A stretch of 64,000 nt of DNA from JACMLD01 sp044227095. Lineage in GTDB: Bacteria > Bacteroidota > Bacteroidia > Chitinophagales > Chitinophagaceae. A program made the translations under genes and the position numbers. Shown one piece after another: positions 35,364 to 44,394 of the stretch. Where the stretch lies: NCBI GenBank assembly GCA_044227095.1, contig JBGAFV010000001.1, forward strand, positions 1,984,001 through 2,048,000, written 5' to 3'. How positions within the stretch are numbered: the stretch's first letter is position 1; each line of letters begins with the position of its first letter. A model generated the notes under the pieces. It was not told the origin of the DNA. It searched no databases and was given only the letters and a program-made list of their open reading frames with translations.

Positions 35364-37589
35364 TTACAAGTTGAGCCAGTAATTCATTTTAAAAACAATT
35401 GCCCTGTTTTTGTTTGAGAAAAATGGGGCAGCGAAATAATTGTCTGTATACACAAGGAACATATCGCTCATTGGTTTATATCTCCATTGCAAGCGGCTAT
35501 TGATGTTGAAGTTGTTTGCCTGTGTATTGTATTGTACAAATGTTGTCCAGAATAAATTGGTTGAGAAGTTTAATTCTACCCTTGGCGCAATAAGAAACAG
35601 TTCTGCATTTCCATAATCATCGGGAAAACTTAATTTATTGTATTGTCCCTGCACAGTAATATTAAGATGCGGTTGATTGCGCAGTGTAAGTGTAGCAGTT
35701 AATTGACGATAAGTTCCATTATAAAATCCTCCCGCACCACCGCCAATTGTATAAGTAAACATCTTTCTTATATCGGAACTGTAGAACAAAGAAAAATCTG
35801 CATAATTATACCTTGCAGCAGGCAATGGTTTACCACCTGTAAACGAAATAGGAAATAACAATTGAACATTAGTTATGTTAAAACCTGCCGAGATGTTGGC
35901 TGTATTTTTTAAAGTGCCATTATAGAGAAACTCATGGGTGAGTTCATTAAAAGAATTATCGGGGTTAAGTGTATAGGAATTAGTGTATTCAATTTCATGC
36001 CTGGTAATAAAACTATGTTGCGGTAATATGCGATAGGTAGCGGCTGTATAAAGATTTTTAAAACCAACACGTATGCTGGTATCTCTTGCGGCATCGTAAT
36101 TTAAGATGCGTTCAATAAAACCCATGTCTGTATAATAGTTGGTGCCAACCTGTGCACCGTTTACTAAAAGCTTAAATGCACGGCTGGAATATTCTCCACC
36201 AATATTAATATACTTGTTGTCTGTTGTTATGTTGGGTTTAAATGAATGATGATAAGCCCCCCAACCGCTCCAGGTTCCATTAAGATTGCTGTAATTAAAC
36301 TCGGCACCTGCATTGCGACCGTATTGTTTTAGTGGATCCTGTGTTTTCTCTGCGTTAGTTAAGAACCCTTGCTGGTTCAAAAAATACCCACGTACAATTG
36401 AACGTTTAAGTACACTTTGACTAATACTAACTGCCGAATAATTTTGTGCAGCAAAATCATCTTTTCGTGCTGTCTGCATGTTCATAACGCCAATACGTGT
36501 ACGCTTGGATAGGTTGCCGCTTAGCCGGGCGCCAAATAGAATAGGAATGCGGTTGGCAGAATTATCTAACCCAATTCTTCGGCTATAAAACGGACGAATA
36601 GGATCTATTCCAAAATCTGCAAACAGATCTGCATTTTCAAGAAAAAATGTTCTGCGTTCAGGAAAGAAAATACTATAACGGGTAAGATTGGTAACCTGTC
36701 TGTCTACTTCTACCTGGGAGAAATCGGGATTAACAGTAAGATCAAGATTTAAAGAAGATGACAATGCTACTTTTGCATCAAAACCCGCATTGGCGCTAGC
36801 TTTTGCAGGTATGCTATCTTCCTTATTGCTGCTGGTTTCTGCAGTAACGTAAGGTATAAAAGCAATGTTCCCTTTTGCAGCAGGCGGTGTATGGTCCCAA
36901 ATAAGAGAGCCGGTATAACCCAAATCAAAAGATCTAAAATTCAATGGCATCTCTGTCCACGTAGAATATTCATTGTTGCTAAGATCCGATCGTAAAAAAT
37001 TTATGCCCCACACAATACGATCAACAGAATAGCGCAATGTTTTAAAAGGAATAGCAATTTCTGCGGTCCAGCGATCTGCATATCGCCTGGTGGCCGAATA
37101 CCATTTATTATCCCAACTAAGTGTAAGATCTGCTGAGCCTCCATTTAACTGATCTTCGGTTTGTGCGTTGTAAGGGTTTACTACAAAAAAGAAACCGTTT
37201 GTTTTCTGGTTAATAGGATCAAGAATAATTCCTACAGCATCATTAAGATCATGACCGCCATCTCGTTTTAAACTTTGCACCACACGTTTGCCTTCATCAT
37301 AAGCAGTAAAAGCAAAGTATACAAACTGGTCGTCATAAGCAACGCTTACTTCTGTTTGTTTTTTGGGAAGTACATGATCGCTGGGAAACTTTCTCCAGAA
37401 TGGTGAAGTTTTTTCTGCGGTTTGCCACACAGCTTCATCAAGATTGCCATCTATTTTAATAGGAATTGATGATCTGTTAATGTGAAGCTGAAATTGTTCC
37501 TGGTAATTAATAACAGGTTTTTCCTGCGCATGCAACAAGTAAAAAAAGAAAAGCAATGGTATGTAAAATACGGACTTGTTGAATTGCAT
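35364..37589 (-). CDS. DUF5916 outer-membrane-type protein with CBM9-like N-terminus
   Basis: 741 residues. Signal peptide (about 1-21, ending LLHAQ), then a CBM9-like domain (about 38-225: IPIKIDGNLDEAVWQTAEKTSPF, VSVAYDDQFVYFAFTAYD), then the DUF5916 region with strands of a likely outer-membrane barrel (LDLTVNPDFSQVEVDRQVTNLTRYSIFFPERRTFFLEN, ending FKMNYWLNL with a terminal aromatic-rich strand). Widespread in Bacteroidota, function not established; glycan or peptide handling at the surface is inferred. Monocistronic. Confidence 0.9.
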   Translation of the reverse strand: MQFNKSVFYIPLLFFFYLLHAQEKPVINYQEQFQLHINRSSIPIKIDGNLDEAVWQTAEKTSPFWRKFPSDHVLPKKQTEVSVAYDDQFVYFAFTAYDEGKRVVQSLKRDGGHDLNDAVGIILDPINQKTNGFFFVVNPYNAQTEDQLNGGSADLTLSWDNKWYSATRRYADRWTAEIAIPFKTLRYSVDRIVWGINFLRSDLSNNEYSTWTEMPLNFRSFDLGYTGSLIWDHTPPAAKGNIAFIPYVTAETSSNKEDSIPAKASANAGFDAKVALSSSLNLDLTVNPDFSQVEVDRQVTNLTRYSIFFPERRTFFLENADLFADFGIDPIRPFYSRRIGLDNSANRIPILFGARLSGNLSKRTRIGVMNMQTARKDDFAAQNYSAVSISQSVLKRSIVRGYFLNQQGFLTNAEKTQDPLKQYGRNAGAEFNYSNLNGTWSGWGAYHHSFKPNITTDNKYINIGGEYSSRAFKLLVNGAQVGTNYYTDMGFIERILNYDAARDTSIRVGFKNLYTAATYRILPQHSFITRHEIEYTNSYTLNPDNSFNELTHEFLYNGTLKNTANISAGFNITNVQLLFPISFTGGKPLPAARYNYADFSLFYSSDIRKMFTYTIGGGAGGFYNGTYRQLTATLTLRNQPHLNITVQGQYNKLSFPDDYGNAELFLIAPRVELNFSTNLFWTTFVQYNTQANNFNINSRLQWRYKPMSDMFLVYTDNYFAAPFFSNKNRAIVFKMNYWLNL

Positions 37590-37774
37590 ACGTTGAAGTT
37601 CTGTAAGGCGGGAACAGCAGTTTTTGGTTGATGGGCGGCAAATTAATTAAAAACGAGCAGGCACAAGGGAAAAAATCAATAGGATTCTTTCGCCGGTAGT
37701 GGCTTATGATAAAAGGCAAAAAATACAAAGGTGATTGGGTAAAAAATAAGTTAGATCAAATGCGGGGTTCACAG

Positions 37775-38452
37775 TTAATCATTCAGCAAATCCGGCCTTC
37801 TGTCTTTTGTTCTTTGCAATGATTGTTCGTAACGCCATTCTTCAATTTTTTTGGGATCGCCGCTTAGCAATATGTCGGGCACTTTTGCGCCACGAAAATC
37901 TGCCGGCCTTGTATACACTGGGGGGGCCAATAAATTATCCTGGAAAGAATCAAACAATGCAGAAGTTTCATCATTCAGTACACCAGGTAAAAGCCTGCCA
38001 ATAGCATCTGTAACAATTGCCGCAGCAAGTTCGCCACCACTAAGTACATAATCGCCTACAGAAATTTCTTTGGTAATGTACTGTTGCCGTATGCGTTCGT
38101 CAATGCCTTTGTAATGACCGCAAATAATGAGTAAATTATTTTTTAATGAAAGCTGATTAGCAGTTTGCTGATTAAAAGTATCGCCATCAGGCGTCATGTA
38201 AATAATTTCATCGTAGGCATTTTCTTTCGATAAAGAATCAATAGCATTAGCTAAAGGCTCTGGCATCATTACCATACCTGCGCCGCCGCCATATTGGTAA
38301 TCATCAACCTGGCCATATTCATTAACTGCCCATTGGCGCAGATGATGCACTTTTACTTCCAGCAAACCCTTAGCCTGTGCACGTTTCATAATACTATGCT
38401 GCAACGGGCTATCCAAAAGCTCCGGCACTACAGATATAATATCAATCTTCAT
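37775..38452 (-). CDS. trmD: tRNA (guanine-37-N1)-methyltransferase
   Basis: 225 residues. SPOUT methyltransferase that makes m1G37 next to the anticodon and prevents +1 frameshifting. Signatures: IDIISVVPEL, YQYGGGAGMVMMPEPLA, LIICGHYKGIDERI, SVGDYVLSGGELAAAIVTDAIGRLLPGVL, PPVYTRPADFRG. Usually in an rpsP-rimM-trmD operon; here it is alone on the minus strand about 13-14 kb from rpsP and rimM on the plus strand. Confidence 0.96.
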   Translation of the reverse strand: MKIDIISVVPELLDSPLQHSIMKRAQAKGLLEVKVHHLRQWAVNEYGQVDDYQYGGGAGMVMMPEPLANAIDSLSKENAYDEIIYMTPDGDTFNQQTANQLSLKNNLLIICGHYKGIDERIRQQYITKEISVGDYVLSGGELAAAIVTDAIGRLLPGVLNDETSALFDSFQDNLLAPPVYTRPADFRGAKVPDILLSGDPKKIEEWRYEQSLQRTKDRRPDLLND

Positions 38453-38456
38453 GCAG

Positions 38457-38464
38457 CAAACTTA
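38457..38464 (-). promoter_or_regulatory. candidate -7 element of trmD
   Basis: TAAGTTTG on the minus strand fits TAnnTTTG and lies 4 bases before the trmD start codon, so the mRNA would be leaderless or nearly so. A CTG (38484-38486) sits 19 bases upstream as a poor -33. Confidence 0.4.
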
Positions 38465-38529
38465 ATCTTATTTTGCATGAGAGCAGAATGGTAAAATTGT
38501 AATTTATTTTTAGGAACCAGCAATAAGAA

Positions 38530-38600
38530 TACTATTAAGCATTGTTGCCCGCCCGGATGAATTCCGTTCGGACGGGTGTCACTCACTTGTATTGTACAAC
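38530..38600. repeat. hairpin plus GTACAAG-type end sequence
   Basis: An imperfect hairpin (CCCGCCCGGATG...CGTTCGGACGGG) is followed by GTGTCACTCACTTGTA at 38576-38591, the reverse complement of the sequence at 35056 and 62683. Lies between trmD and the S4 gene; no gene seen. Confidence 0.65.
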
Positions 38601-38690
38601 ATTGTTCGGCAATAGAAATTGCATAGAGGTTATTCTAAGTGGTTCTATTTTTTCTATGATACTATGTGGTGAAAAAGTAGAATAATAGTT

Positions 38691-39077
38691 TTACTCATTT
38701 ACAAAGTCATCCAAATCGCGGCGTTCTTTTTTTGTAGGTCTTCCAATCTTGCTTTGCCTTTTACCAGTATTAAAACTTGAGGTTTGAAATTGCATGCGTT
38801 CAAGTTCTTCAGGTGGCGTAATGTCTGTATAAAATTTTATTGCTTCTGAATATTGAACCCGTTTTTCTAAAAGACCTGTTACTTTAATGCGCCATTTTCT
38901 TGCTTCTGTTTTTACTTCGTATTCATCACCAATGTTTACAGTCTTTGCGGCTTTACTATTATCACCGTTCATTTTTACTTTGCCTTTATCACACGCATCT
39001 GCGGCCTGGCTGCGTGTTTTAAAAAGACGGATAGCCCAGAGATATTTATCGAGACGAAGTTTTTCTTTTTCGGACAT
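38691..39077 (-). CDS. S4 domain RNA-binding protein (Hsp15/HslR-like)
   Basis: 128 residues. S4 domain at 6-65: LRLDKYLWAIRLFKTRSQAADACDKGKVKMNG, VNIGDEYEV, the HslR pattern. HslR binds stalled 50S subunits carrying peptidyl-tRNA. The C-terminal tail (IGRPTKKERRDLDDFVNE) is the usual basic end. Starts 6 bp after the AbiEii gene stop, so it may share that transcript. Confidence 0.88.
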   Translation of the reverse strand: MSEKEKLRLDKYLWAIRLFKTRSQAADACDKGKVKMNGDNSKAAKTVNIGDEYEVKTEARKWRIKVTGLLEKRVQYSEAIKFYTDITPPEELERMQFQTSSFNTGKRQSKIGRPTKKERRDLDDFVNE

Positions 39078-39083
39078 AATGAA

Positions 39084-39707
39084 TTAGATTTTAAAACCAT
39101 TAACTGTTTTCACGAGGAATTTTTTTATTTCATTCCAGGGTGGAAATGTTTGTACCAAATCCGGTTCATTATCAGCATCGGCATCTTCAAAATACTGTAG
39201 ACTTCTTAATGCCATATAAGAATTGTCTGATTTGAATTTTTGGTCATAATAATTCAACATGTCATTCAGTGAGAATATATGAAGCAATGAATAAAGATCA
39301 TAAAAATCTTTTTTGGATCCGCGGCCGCATATGGCATTTAATTTCATTGCAGCAATGTCTTCTATAGAAAACATTCTAACGCCTTCTTCTGTAAAGCAGG
39401 GTTTTATTAAAGTGTTATTGGAATGCTTAACGAAATCACTTTTAATCTTATTGATGGCGCAAAAAATAAAAACGGGTGTTGTTCTTCTTATAATTATATC
39501 TGTGAAATCATTTTCCAGGAAAAGACTAATCTCCTGCATACTAACTTCCTGGTGGGCAAACATGTCAATATCAATGCTTTTTCTGTGGCCTATTTGTAAG
39601 GCGAGTGACGTTCCACCTGCCAGGGCAAAATTTGACAGGTAATTTTTACTGCACAACATTTTTAATAACTGAAATGTATTGTCATCAATAGTATTGAGAT
39701 GGAGCAT
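39084..39707 (-). CDS. AbiEii/AbiGii-type nucleotidyltransferase toxin
   Basis: 207 residues. Nucleotidyltransferase fold: FALAGGTSLALQIGHRKSIDIDMF contains the GG(T)S...D-x-D catalytic set, and IEDIAAMKLNAICGRGSKKDFYDLYSLL is the second AbiEii hallmark. AbiEii toxins transfer nucleotides to cellular RNA in type IV toxin-antitoxin or phage-abortive modules. Its first 23 bases overlap the end of the upstream DUF6922-type gene, which is the likely antitoxin. Confidence 0.85.
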   Translation of the reverse strand: MLHLNTIDDNTFQLLKMLCSKNYLSNFALAGGTSLALQIGHRKSIDIDMFAHQEVSMQEISLFLENDFTDIIIRRTTPVFIFCAINKIKSDFVKHSNNTLIKPCFTEEGVRMFSIEDIAAMKLNAICGRGSKKDFYDLYSLLHIFSLNDMLNYYDQKFKSDNSYMALRSLQYFEDADADNEPDLVQTFPPWNEIKKFLVKTVNGFKI

Positions 39708-40014
39708 GCATGGCAGTTTTCGGTATATTGAAATAGTTAGCGCAAAAATTATGTGTTATTTTATCAAGGCCCCTGCTTTTTTTTATAGCGGTAATAATTT
39801 CTTCGTTGGTATAGAGGCTCATTAAACTTCGTACATCATTCATTCCACCTCTTACCAAGACTCTTTCTATGACAAAGTTTTTATGAGCGGAAAGATCCAT
39901 TTCGTGGATATTGACATCCCAGAACAGTGTTTTAGTAAACGGAAAAAATGCCATAGAATCAAATTTAAAAAATCTCCACCATTGGTTGAGATTTTTATTA
40001 TAACATACTTGCAC
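39685..40014 (-). CDS. DUF6922-type partner of the AbiEii protein (putative antitoxin)
   Basis: 109 residues. The core FFPFTKTLFWDVNIHEMDLSAHKNFVIERVLVRGG, DVRSLMSLYTNEEIITAIKKSR matches the small proteins (DUF6922 type) that precede AbiEii genes in Bacteroidota. It is unlike classical AbiEi, with no winged-helix signature visible. The first 20 residues are poor in family features, so Met 21 (codon ending at 39954) may be the true start. Overlap with the toxin gene suggests translational coupling. Confidence 0.65.
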   Translation of the reverse strand: MQVCYNKNLNQWWRFFKFDSMAFFPFTKTLFWDVNIHEMDLSAHKNFVIERVLVRGGMNDVRSLMSLYTNEEIITAIKKSRGLDKITHNFCANYFNIPKTAMHAPSQYY

Positions 40015-40038
40015 TATGATTTATAAACTTTTGTCGCT

Positions 40039-41409
40039 TCACGCCTTCATCTCTGCAAAAAACTTATGAAAGTAGGGAATGGTTTCTATGCCTTTGTAAA
40101 AATTAGCGATATCAAATTTTTCATTAGGGCTATGCAGGTTGTCGCTATCCAATCCAAAACCCATGAATACAATTTTTACACCCAGTTCCTTTTCAAATAA
40201 AGAACATATAGGAATGCTTCCGCCACCACGCACAGGTATTGGATCTTTTCCAAAAGTTGTGTTGATGGCTGTAGCAGCAGCTTTATATGCTTTGGAGTCT
40301 ATTGGCGTCATATAAGGTTCGCCACCATGATGCTCAGTTGCTTTTACAGTTACGCCAGCGGGTGCAATGCTGGTAAAGTATTTCAATAACTTTTCTGTAA
40401 TCTTTTCTGCTGATTGGTTAGGTACAAGCCTTGCAGAAATTTTTGCAAAGGCTTTTGATGGCAATACTGTTTTAGCGCCTTCGCCTGTATAGCCGCCCCA
40501 TATGCCATTAAGTTCAAGTGTTGGGCGTATGCCGGTTCTTTCATTGGTTGTATATCCTTTTTCTCCCCATAATTCTTTTACACCCAAATCGGCACTGAAT
40601 TCTTTTTCATTGTACGGGGCAGCTGCCATTAATTTTCTTTCTTCGGCAGTAGCAACAATCACATCATCATAAAAACCAGGTATGGTAATATGATTGTTTT
40701 GATCGTGGCATGAAGCAATCATTTTTGCAAGTATAGTAATAGGATTGGCAACAGCGCCGCCATACACACCACTGTGCAGATCCCTGTTAGGCCCGGTTAC
40801 TTCTACTTCTATATAACTTAAGCCGCGTACGCCAATATCAATAGAAGGTGTATCAAGACTAATCATTGCTGTATCGCTTATGAGTATAACATCGGCCTTC
40901 AATAAATCTTTGTGTGTTTTTACAAACTTTGCAAGATTAGGAGAACCAACTTCTTCTTCACCTTCAATACAAAACTTTACATTGGTAGTTAGTGAGTTTG
41001 TTTTTATCATCGTCTCCAGCGCCTTTACGTGCATATATACCTGTCCTTTGTCATCGGCTGAACCACGTGCAAAAATTTTTCCGTCTTTAATTACTGGCTC
41101 AAAAGGTCCGCTGTGCCAAAGTTCCAGCGGGTCTGCAGGTTGTACATCATAATGGCCGTATACCAATACAGTTGGTTTGGAAGCATCAATAAACTTCTCT
41201 CCGTATACAACAGGGTAACCTTCAGTAGTATAAATTTCTGCTTTATCTGCACCAGCTTCCAGCAAACGAAGCTTCATGGCTTCTGCACATTTCACCATGT
41301 CTGCTTTATGCTCGCTTCTTGCACTAATGCTGGGTATGCGCAACAGTTCTAACAGTTCTTCTAAAAAACGATCTTTATTGGCTGTCTGGTAATCTTTCCA
41401 CGCTTGCAT
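40039..41409 (-). CDS. M20 family dipeptidase
   Basis: 456 residues of the carnosinase/CNDP-like M20 family. Metal ligands and catalytic residues in VYGHYDVQPADP (His, Asp), IFARGSADDKGQ (bridging Asp), CIEGEEEVGSPNL (catalytic Glu pair), ISDT (Asp) and the C-terminal DNLHSPNEKFD (His). The dimerisation insert is present (about 190-350). No signal peptide, so cytoplasmic; cleaves dipeptides, exact preference unknown. Monocistronic. Confidence 0.92.
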   Translation of the reverse strand: MQAWKDYQTANKDRFLEELLELLRIPSISARSEHKADMVKCAEAMKLRLLEAGADKAEIYTTEGYPVVYGEKFIDASKPTVLVYGHYDVQPADPLELWHSGPFEPVIKDGKIFARGSADDKGQVYMHVKALETMIKTNSLTTNVKFCIEGEEEVGSPNLAKFVKTHKDLLKADVILISDTAMISLDTPSIDIGVRGLSYIEVEVTGPNRDLHSGVYGGAVANPITILAKMIASCHDQNNHITIPGFYDDVIVATAEERKLMAAAPYNEKEFSADLGVKELWGEKGYTTNERTGIRPTLELNGIWGGYTGEGAKTVLPSKAFAKISARLVPNQSAEKITEKLLKYFTSIAPAGVTVKATEHHGGEPYMTPIDSKAYKAAATAINTTFGKDPIPVRGGGSIPICSLFEKELGVKIVFMGFGLDSDNLHSPNEKFDIANFYKGIETIPYFHKFFAEMKA

Positions 41410-41516
41410 AACAGGCTGTTTTTTTAATTTATTTAGCGAATATAGCAGGTTTTAAAAACATAGAGTGGTTGTAGTATTTTAAACCACTAAGCTTGCAGCT
41501 AATAGCTAACAGCTTG

Positions 41517-41676
41517 TAGCTTTTCTTTACCACGGAGACACAGTGACACATAGAAGCACAGAAATCAAGATAGGCATGTATGGACGATAACTCCTGAGGC
41601 AATACACGGAGTGTTTCTTCGAAACAATTAAAGCTTGCAGCTAATAGCTAACAGCTTGTAGCTTTTCTTTACCACG
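41517..41676 (+). repeat. long repeat, copy A of a near-identical inverted pair
   Basis: Reads from TAGCTTTTCTTTACCACGG to TAGCTTTTCTTTACCACG. The stretch from 41555 matches the reverse complement of 56246-56374 with a single mismatch (41582 G against C) over about 122 bases; the whole copy has about three differences. Confidence 0.9.
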
Positions 41677-41830
41677 TAGACACACAGACGCAAGAAGCAT
41701 GAAACCGCTAAGCTTGCAGCTAACAGCTTGTAGCTAACAGCTTGTAGCTTTTCTTTACCACGTAGACACACAGACGCAAGAAGCATGAAACCGCTAAGCT
41801 TGCAGCTAACAGCTTGTAGCTAACAGCTCG
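41646..41830 (+). repeat. 86-bp tandem repeat, about 2.2 copies
   Basis: ACCACGTAGACACACAGACG begins at 41671 and again at 41757; AACAGCTTGTAGC begins at 41650, 41736 and (with one change) 41822. The two full units appear identical except at their junction. Confidence 0.9.
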
Positions 41831-41843
41831 TAGCTTCTCCTGA

Positions 41844-42779
41844 TTATTTTGGCTGAAACTTTTCTTTTGAAAAATTTACAATGATAACTCCGGTAAGTAT
41901 AATCAACAACGCAATTACCTGGTGCCATGTTATCTGTTCATTTGCAATAAGCCAGCCAAGAAAAACAGCTACTACAGGATTTACATATGCATATGTGCCA
42001 ACAAGAGAAGGAGGTCTTACACTCATTAACCATACAAAAGACATATAGCCAATCAGCGATCCAAAAGTAATAAGATAAACAACCGCCATTATTGCCTGTG
42101 CAGATACATTGCTCCATGCAAAATGTTGTAGCTCGCCGTTAAACAATGCAACAATAAGTGAAGCAATACCTGCTACCATCATTTGTATGGCTGCTTTCAT
42201 TCCATTAGAGCCGTTTGATTTTTTATACTTTGCATACAATGACCCCGTTGCCCAGCTAATGCTACCAATAACCAGTACAAAAAAACTGATCAGTTGCATT
42301 TTATTGCCACTGAAATCAATGCTGCTTTTGCCTGCAAACAAAGAGAGAATTCCTGCAAAGCCTATAAGCAGGCCCACAATTATTTGTTTGTTGGCAAAAT
42401 GAAATTTCCATTGGCGTTTATCCAGTATTACAAACCATAAAGGAACTGTAGCAATAACAATGGCTGCAAAACCGGTTGGTAAATATTGTTCAACCCAAAC
42501 CAAACTGCAGTTGCCTATAAACAATAATAGTATTCCGCTTATTGAAATATTGCCTACAGATTTTACATCGGGTGTGGCTTCTCCCTGCAACCTGCACCAT
42601 GTATAGAGAATAAGGCCTGCAGTAATAAAACGGCCACCTGCCATTAAAAACGGTGGTATACTTTTTATAGCAATTAAAATAGCAAGATAAGTAGAGCCCC
42701 AGATAATGTATAAAGCAGCAAAGGCTGCAATCACCATAGACTGAGCCGGTTTTTTTTGAACATAGGTAAGTGTTGTCAT
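41844..42779 (-). CDS. EamA family (drug/metabolite transporter superfamily) exporter
   Basis: 311 residues with ten hydrophobic helices in two EamA repeats; opens AFAALYIIWGSTYLAILIAI and includes FITAGLILY, ERYLPTG-like EQYLPTGFAAIVIATVPLW, and in repeat two SLYAKYKK and YAYVNPVVAVFLGWLI, as in YdcZ/RhaT-like metabolite exporters. The Lrp/AsnC regulator gene is 3 bp upstream in the same operon, which suggests amino-acid export under Lrp control. Confidence 0.9.
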   Translation of the reverse strand: MTTLTYVQKKPAQSMVIAAFAALYIIWGSTYLAILIAIKSIPPFLMAGGRFITAGLILYTWCRLQGEATPDVKSVGNISISGILLLFIGNCSLVWVEQYLPTGFAAIVIATVPLWFVILDKRQWKFHFANKQIIVGLLIGFAGILSLFAGKSSIDFSGNKMQLISFFVLVIGSISWATGSLYAKYKKSNGSNGMKAAIQMMVAGIASLIVALFNGELQHFAWSNVSAQAIMAVVYLITFGSLIGYMSFVWLMSVRPPSLVGTYAYVNPVVAVFLGWLIANEQITWHQVIALLIILTGVIIVNFSKEKFQPK

Positions 42780-42782
42780 GGT

Positions 42783-43250
42783 TTATGATTTTGGAAAAGG
42801 TAAATAGTTGTCTTCTTTGGATGTATCAAGTACAATGGTGGTTTTGGTAGAAGTGATATTGGGTATTTTGCCAAACTGGTTGCGCATAAGTTGTAAAAGC
42901 GATTGTGCATCTTGCGTACGCACTTTTACAAGAAAGCAATCTTCACCGGCAATATGGTGCACTTCCAGCACCTCCGGAATTTTTGAAATTTGTTTGGCAA
43001 CAGTATTATCGCCCGGACGGTTGTTACTCTTTATAAAAATAAAAGCCAGCAATTTTAAATTAAGCGCTGCAGGATCAATCCTTGTTGAATAGGATTTAAT
43101 GATGCCTTTTTGCTCAAGCTTTTTTACTCTTTCAAGCACTGCAGAAGGCGCCATGCCTACTTTCCTGGCAAGCTCTGTGTTTTGTAAACGGGCATCCGGT
43201 TGTAATGAAGCAAGTATAGTAAGATCGGTTTCGTCTAGTGAGTAATTCAT
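42783..43250 (-). CDS. Lrp/AsnC family transcriptional regulator
   Basis: 155 residues: N-terminal HTH (LDETDLTILASLQPDARLQNTELARKVGMAPSAVLERVKKLEQKGII) and C-terminal RAM ligand-binding domain (LAFIFIKSNN, VLEVHHIAGEDCFLVKVRTQDAQSL). Such regulators respond to amino acids as octamers. First gene of the operon with the EamA exporter, which it probably controls along with itself. Confidence 0.93.
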   Translation of the reverse strand: MNYSLDETDLTILASLQPDARLQNTELARKVGMAPSAVLERVKKLEQKGIIKSYSTRIDPAALNLKLLAFIFIKSNNRPGDNTVAKQISKIPEVLEVHHIAGEDCFLVKVRTQDAQSLLQLMRNQFGKIPNITSTKTTIVLDTSKEDNYLPFPKS

Positions 43251-43377
43251 GGCTAAGAATTTAATTCTGCTAATTTACTAAATTATTGAATTTAATTCTT
43301 TTTTATCTGAAAAATCAGAATATAATACAGAATAGCGGGACTAATGCAGGATGCACAGTAAACAGTAATTGAAGTAT

Positions 43378-44394
43378 TTAGCTTTCGGAACCGTGTTTTT
43401 TATTGGAGATAATATTTTTCAGTGTCCAATCTATCTTTTTTTCAAAAGCATGTTTTCTTACGTAACAATCTTCTTTATCGCAGATGTGGCAAGAAAAATC
43501 AAGGCAGCCATCTGTATGTACAAAGAATTCAATAGCGTCGCCAAATTCTTTTTTTATAAGGTTGGTGAGTGCGTCTATTTCTATATGCGCCTGGTGAACA
43601 TTAAGGTACCACGGCACTGTCATATGACAATCGATATGAAGCTGGTCGCCATATTTTATTACACGAAGGTTGTGCAGATCTATCCAGTTGGTGTGGCGGT
43701 TATTGTTTAGAAGTACAATCAATCTTGATAGTAGGTCCTCATCTATTTCATCCATAATGCCAGCCAGTGAACTCCGTATAATTTTATAGCCCGTGTATAA
43801 AATGATAAAAGCAAAAATGAAAGCTACCACACTATCAAGCCATACAAAGCCGGTGATTTTTATTAGTACCAATCCAATGATAATACCAATGGTAGACCAT
43901 GTATCAGTCTGCAAATGTTTGCCACTGGCTCGTAGTGCAAGTGAATTATTTTTTTTGCCTTGCTTAATTGCCAAATAGCCTACAACAAAATTTATGGCGC
44001 CGGTAATAGCTACCAGTATAATACCATAATCAAGTTTATCCAGTTTTTTTGGGTGGATGAGGTTCTCTGCAGAAGTGTAGATAATAATTAAACCCGCAAG
44101 AAATATTAATGTGCCTTCTACTGCTGCAGATACAAATTCTGCTTTGCCGTGGCCATAAGGGTGATCTTCATCTTTTGGCTTTGCTGCAACATGCAAACTA
44201 TACAAACCAATAAAGCCTGCAACTACATTCACAGTGCTTTCCAGCGCATCAGTAAGGATGGCAACGGATTTGGTAATATACCAGGCAATAACTTTTATAA
44301 TAAACAATATTATTGCAATAGCTACTATAAACTGTTGTACCCGGAAGTTTTGTTTTTCTTTGGTCAAAACGCTGTGTAAATTTTGCTTATTCAA
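43378..44394 (-). CDS. cation diffusion facilitator transporter with Cys-rich tail
   Basis: 338 residues. Six membrane helices; metal sites in AILTDALESTVNVVAGF (helix 2) and DTWSTIGIIIGLVL (helix 5), HPYGHGKAEFVSAA before helix 3. The cytoplasmic CTD-like region contains HIDCHMTVPWYLNVHQAH. An unusual tail follows: HTDGCLDFSCHICDKEDCYVR, with four Cys in C-x5-C-x2-C-x4-C spacing plus nearby His, a possible extra metal site. Exports Zn, Fe, Mn or Co; metal not decidable. Overlaps the OsmC gene by 8 bp. Confidence 0.9.
   Translation of the reverse strand: MNKQNLHSVLTKEKQNFRVQQFIVAIAIILFIIKVIAWYITKSVAILTDALESTVNVVAGFIGLYSLHVAAKPKDEDHPYGHGKAEFVSAAVEGTLIFLAGLIIIYTSAENLIHPKKLDKLDYGIILVAITGAINFVVGYLAIKQGKKNNSLALRASGKHLQTDTWSTIGIIIGLVLIKITGFVWLDSVVAFIFAFIILYTGYKIIRSSLAGIMDEIDEDLLSRLIVLLNNNRHTNWIDLHNLRVIKYGDQLHIDCHMTVPWYLNVHQAHIEIDALTNLIKKEFGDAIEFFVHTDGCLDFSCHICDKEDCYVRKHAFEKKIDWTLKNIISNKKHGSES

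Larger units (their letters stand above)
41480..41835. repeat. AGCT heptad and ACCACG composite repeat cluster
   Basis: Fills the 430-bp gap between the dipeptidase start and the EamA stop. AGCTTGCAGCTAATAGCTAACAGCTTGTAGC-type heptad strings alternate with ACCACGNAGACACA-type spacers. Includes the 160-bp copy at 41517-41676 and the 86-bp tandem duplication at 41646-41817. No gene seen. Confidence 0.85.

Noticed and set aside
41480..41835. Possible CRISPR array from regularly spaced repeats
   Set aside because: The repeated unit is 86 bp with identical content in both copies, there are no unique spacers, no short direct repeats of 25-40 bp, and no cas genes in the window.
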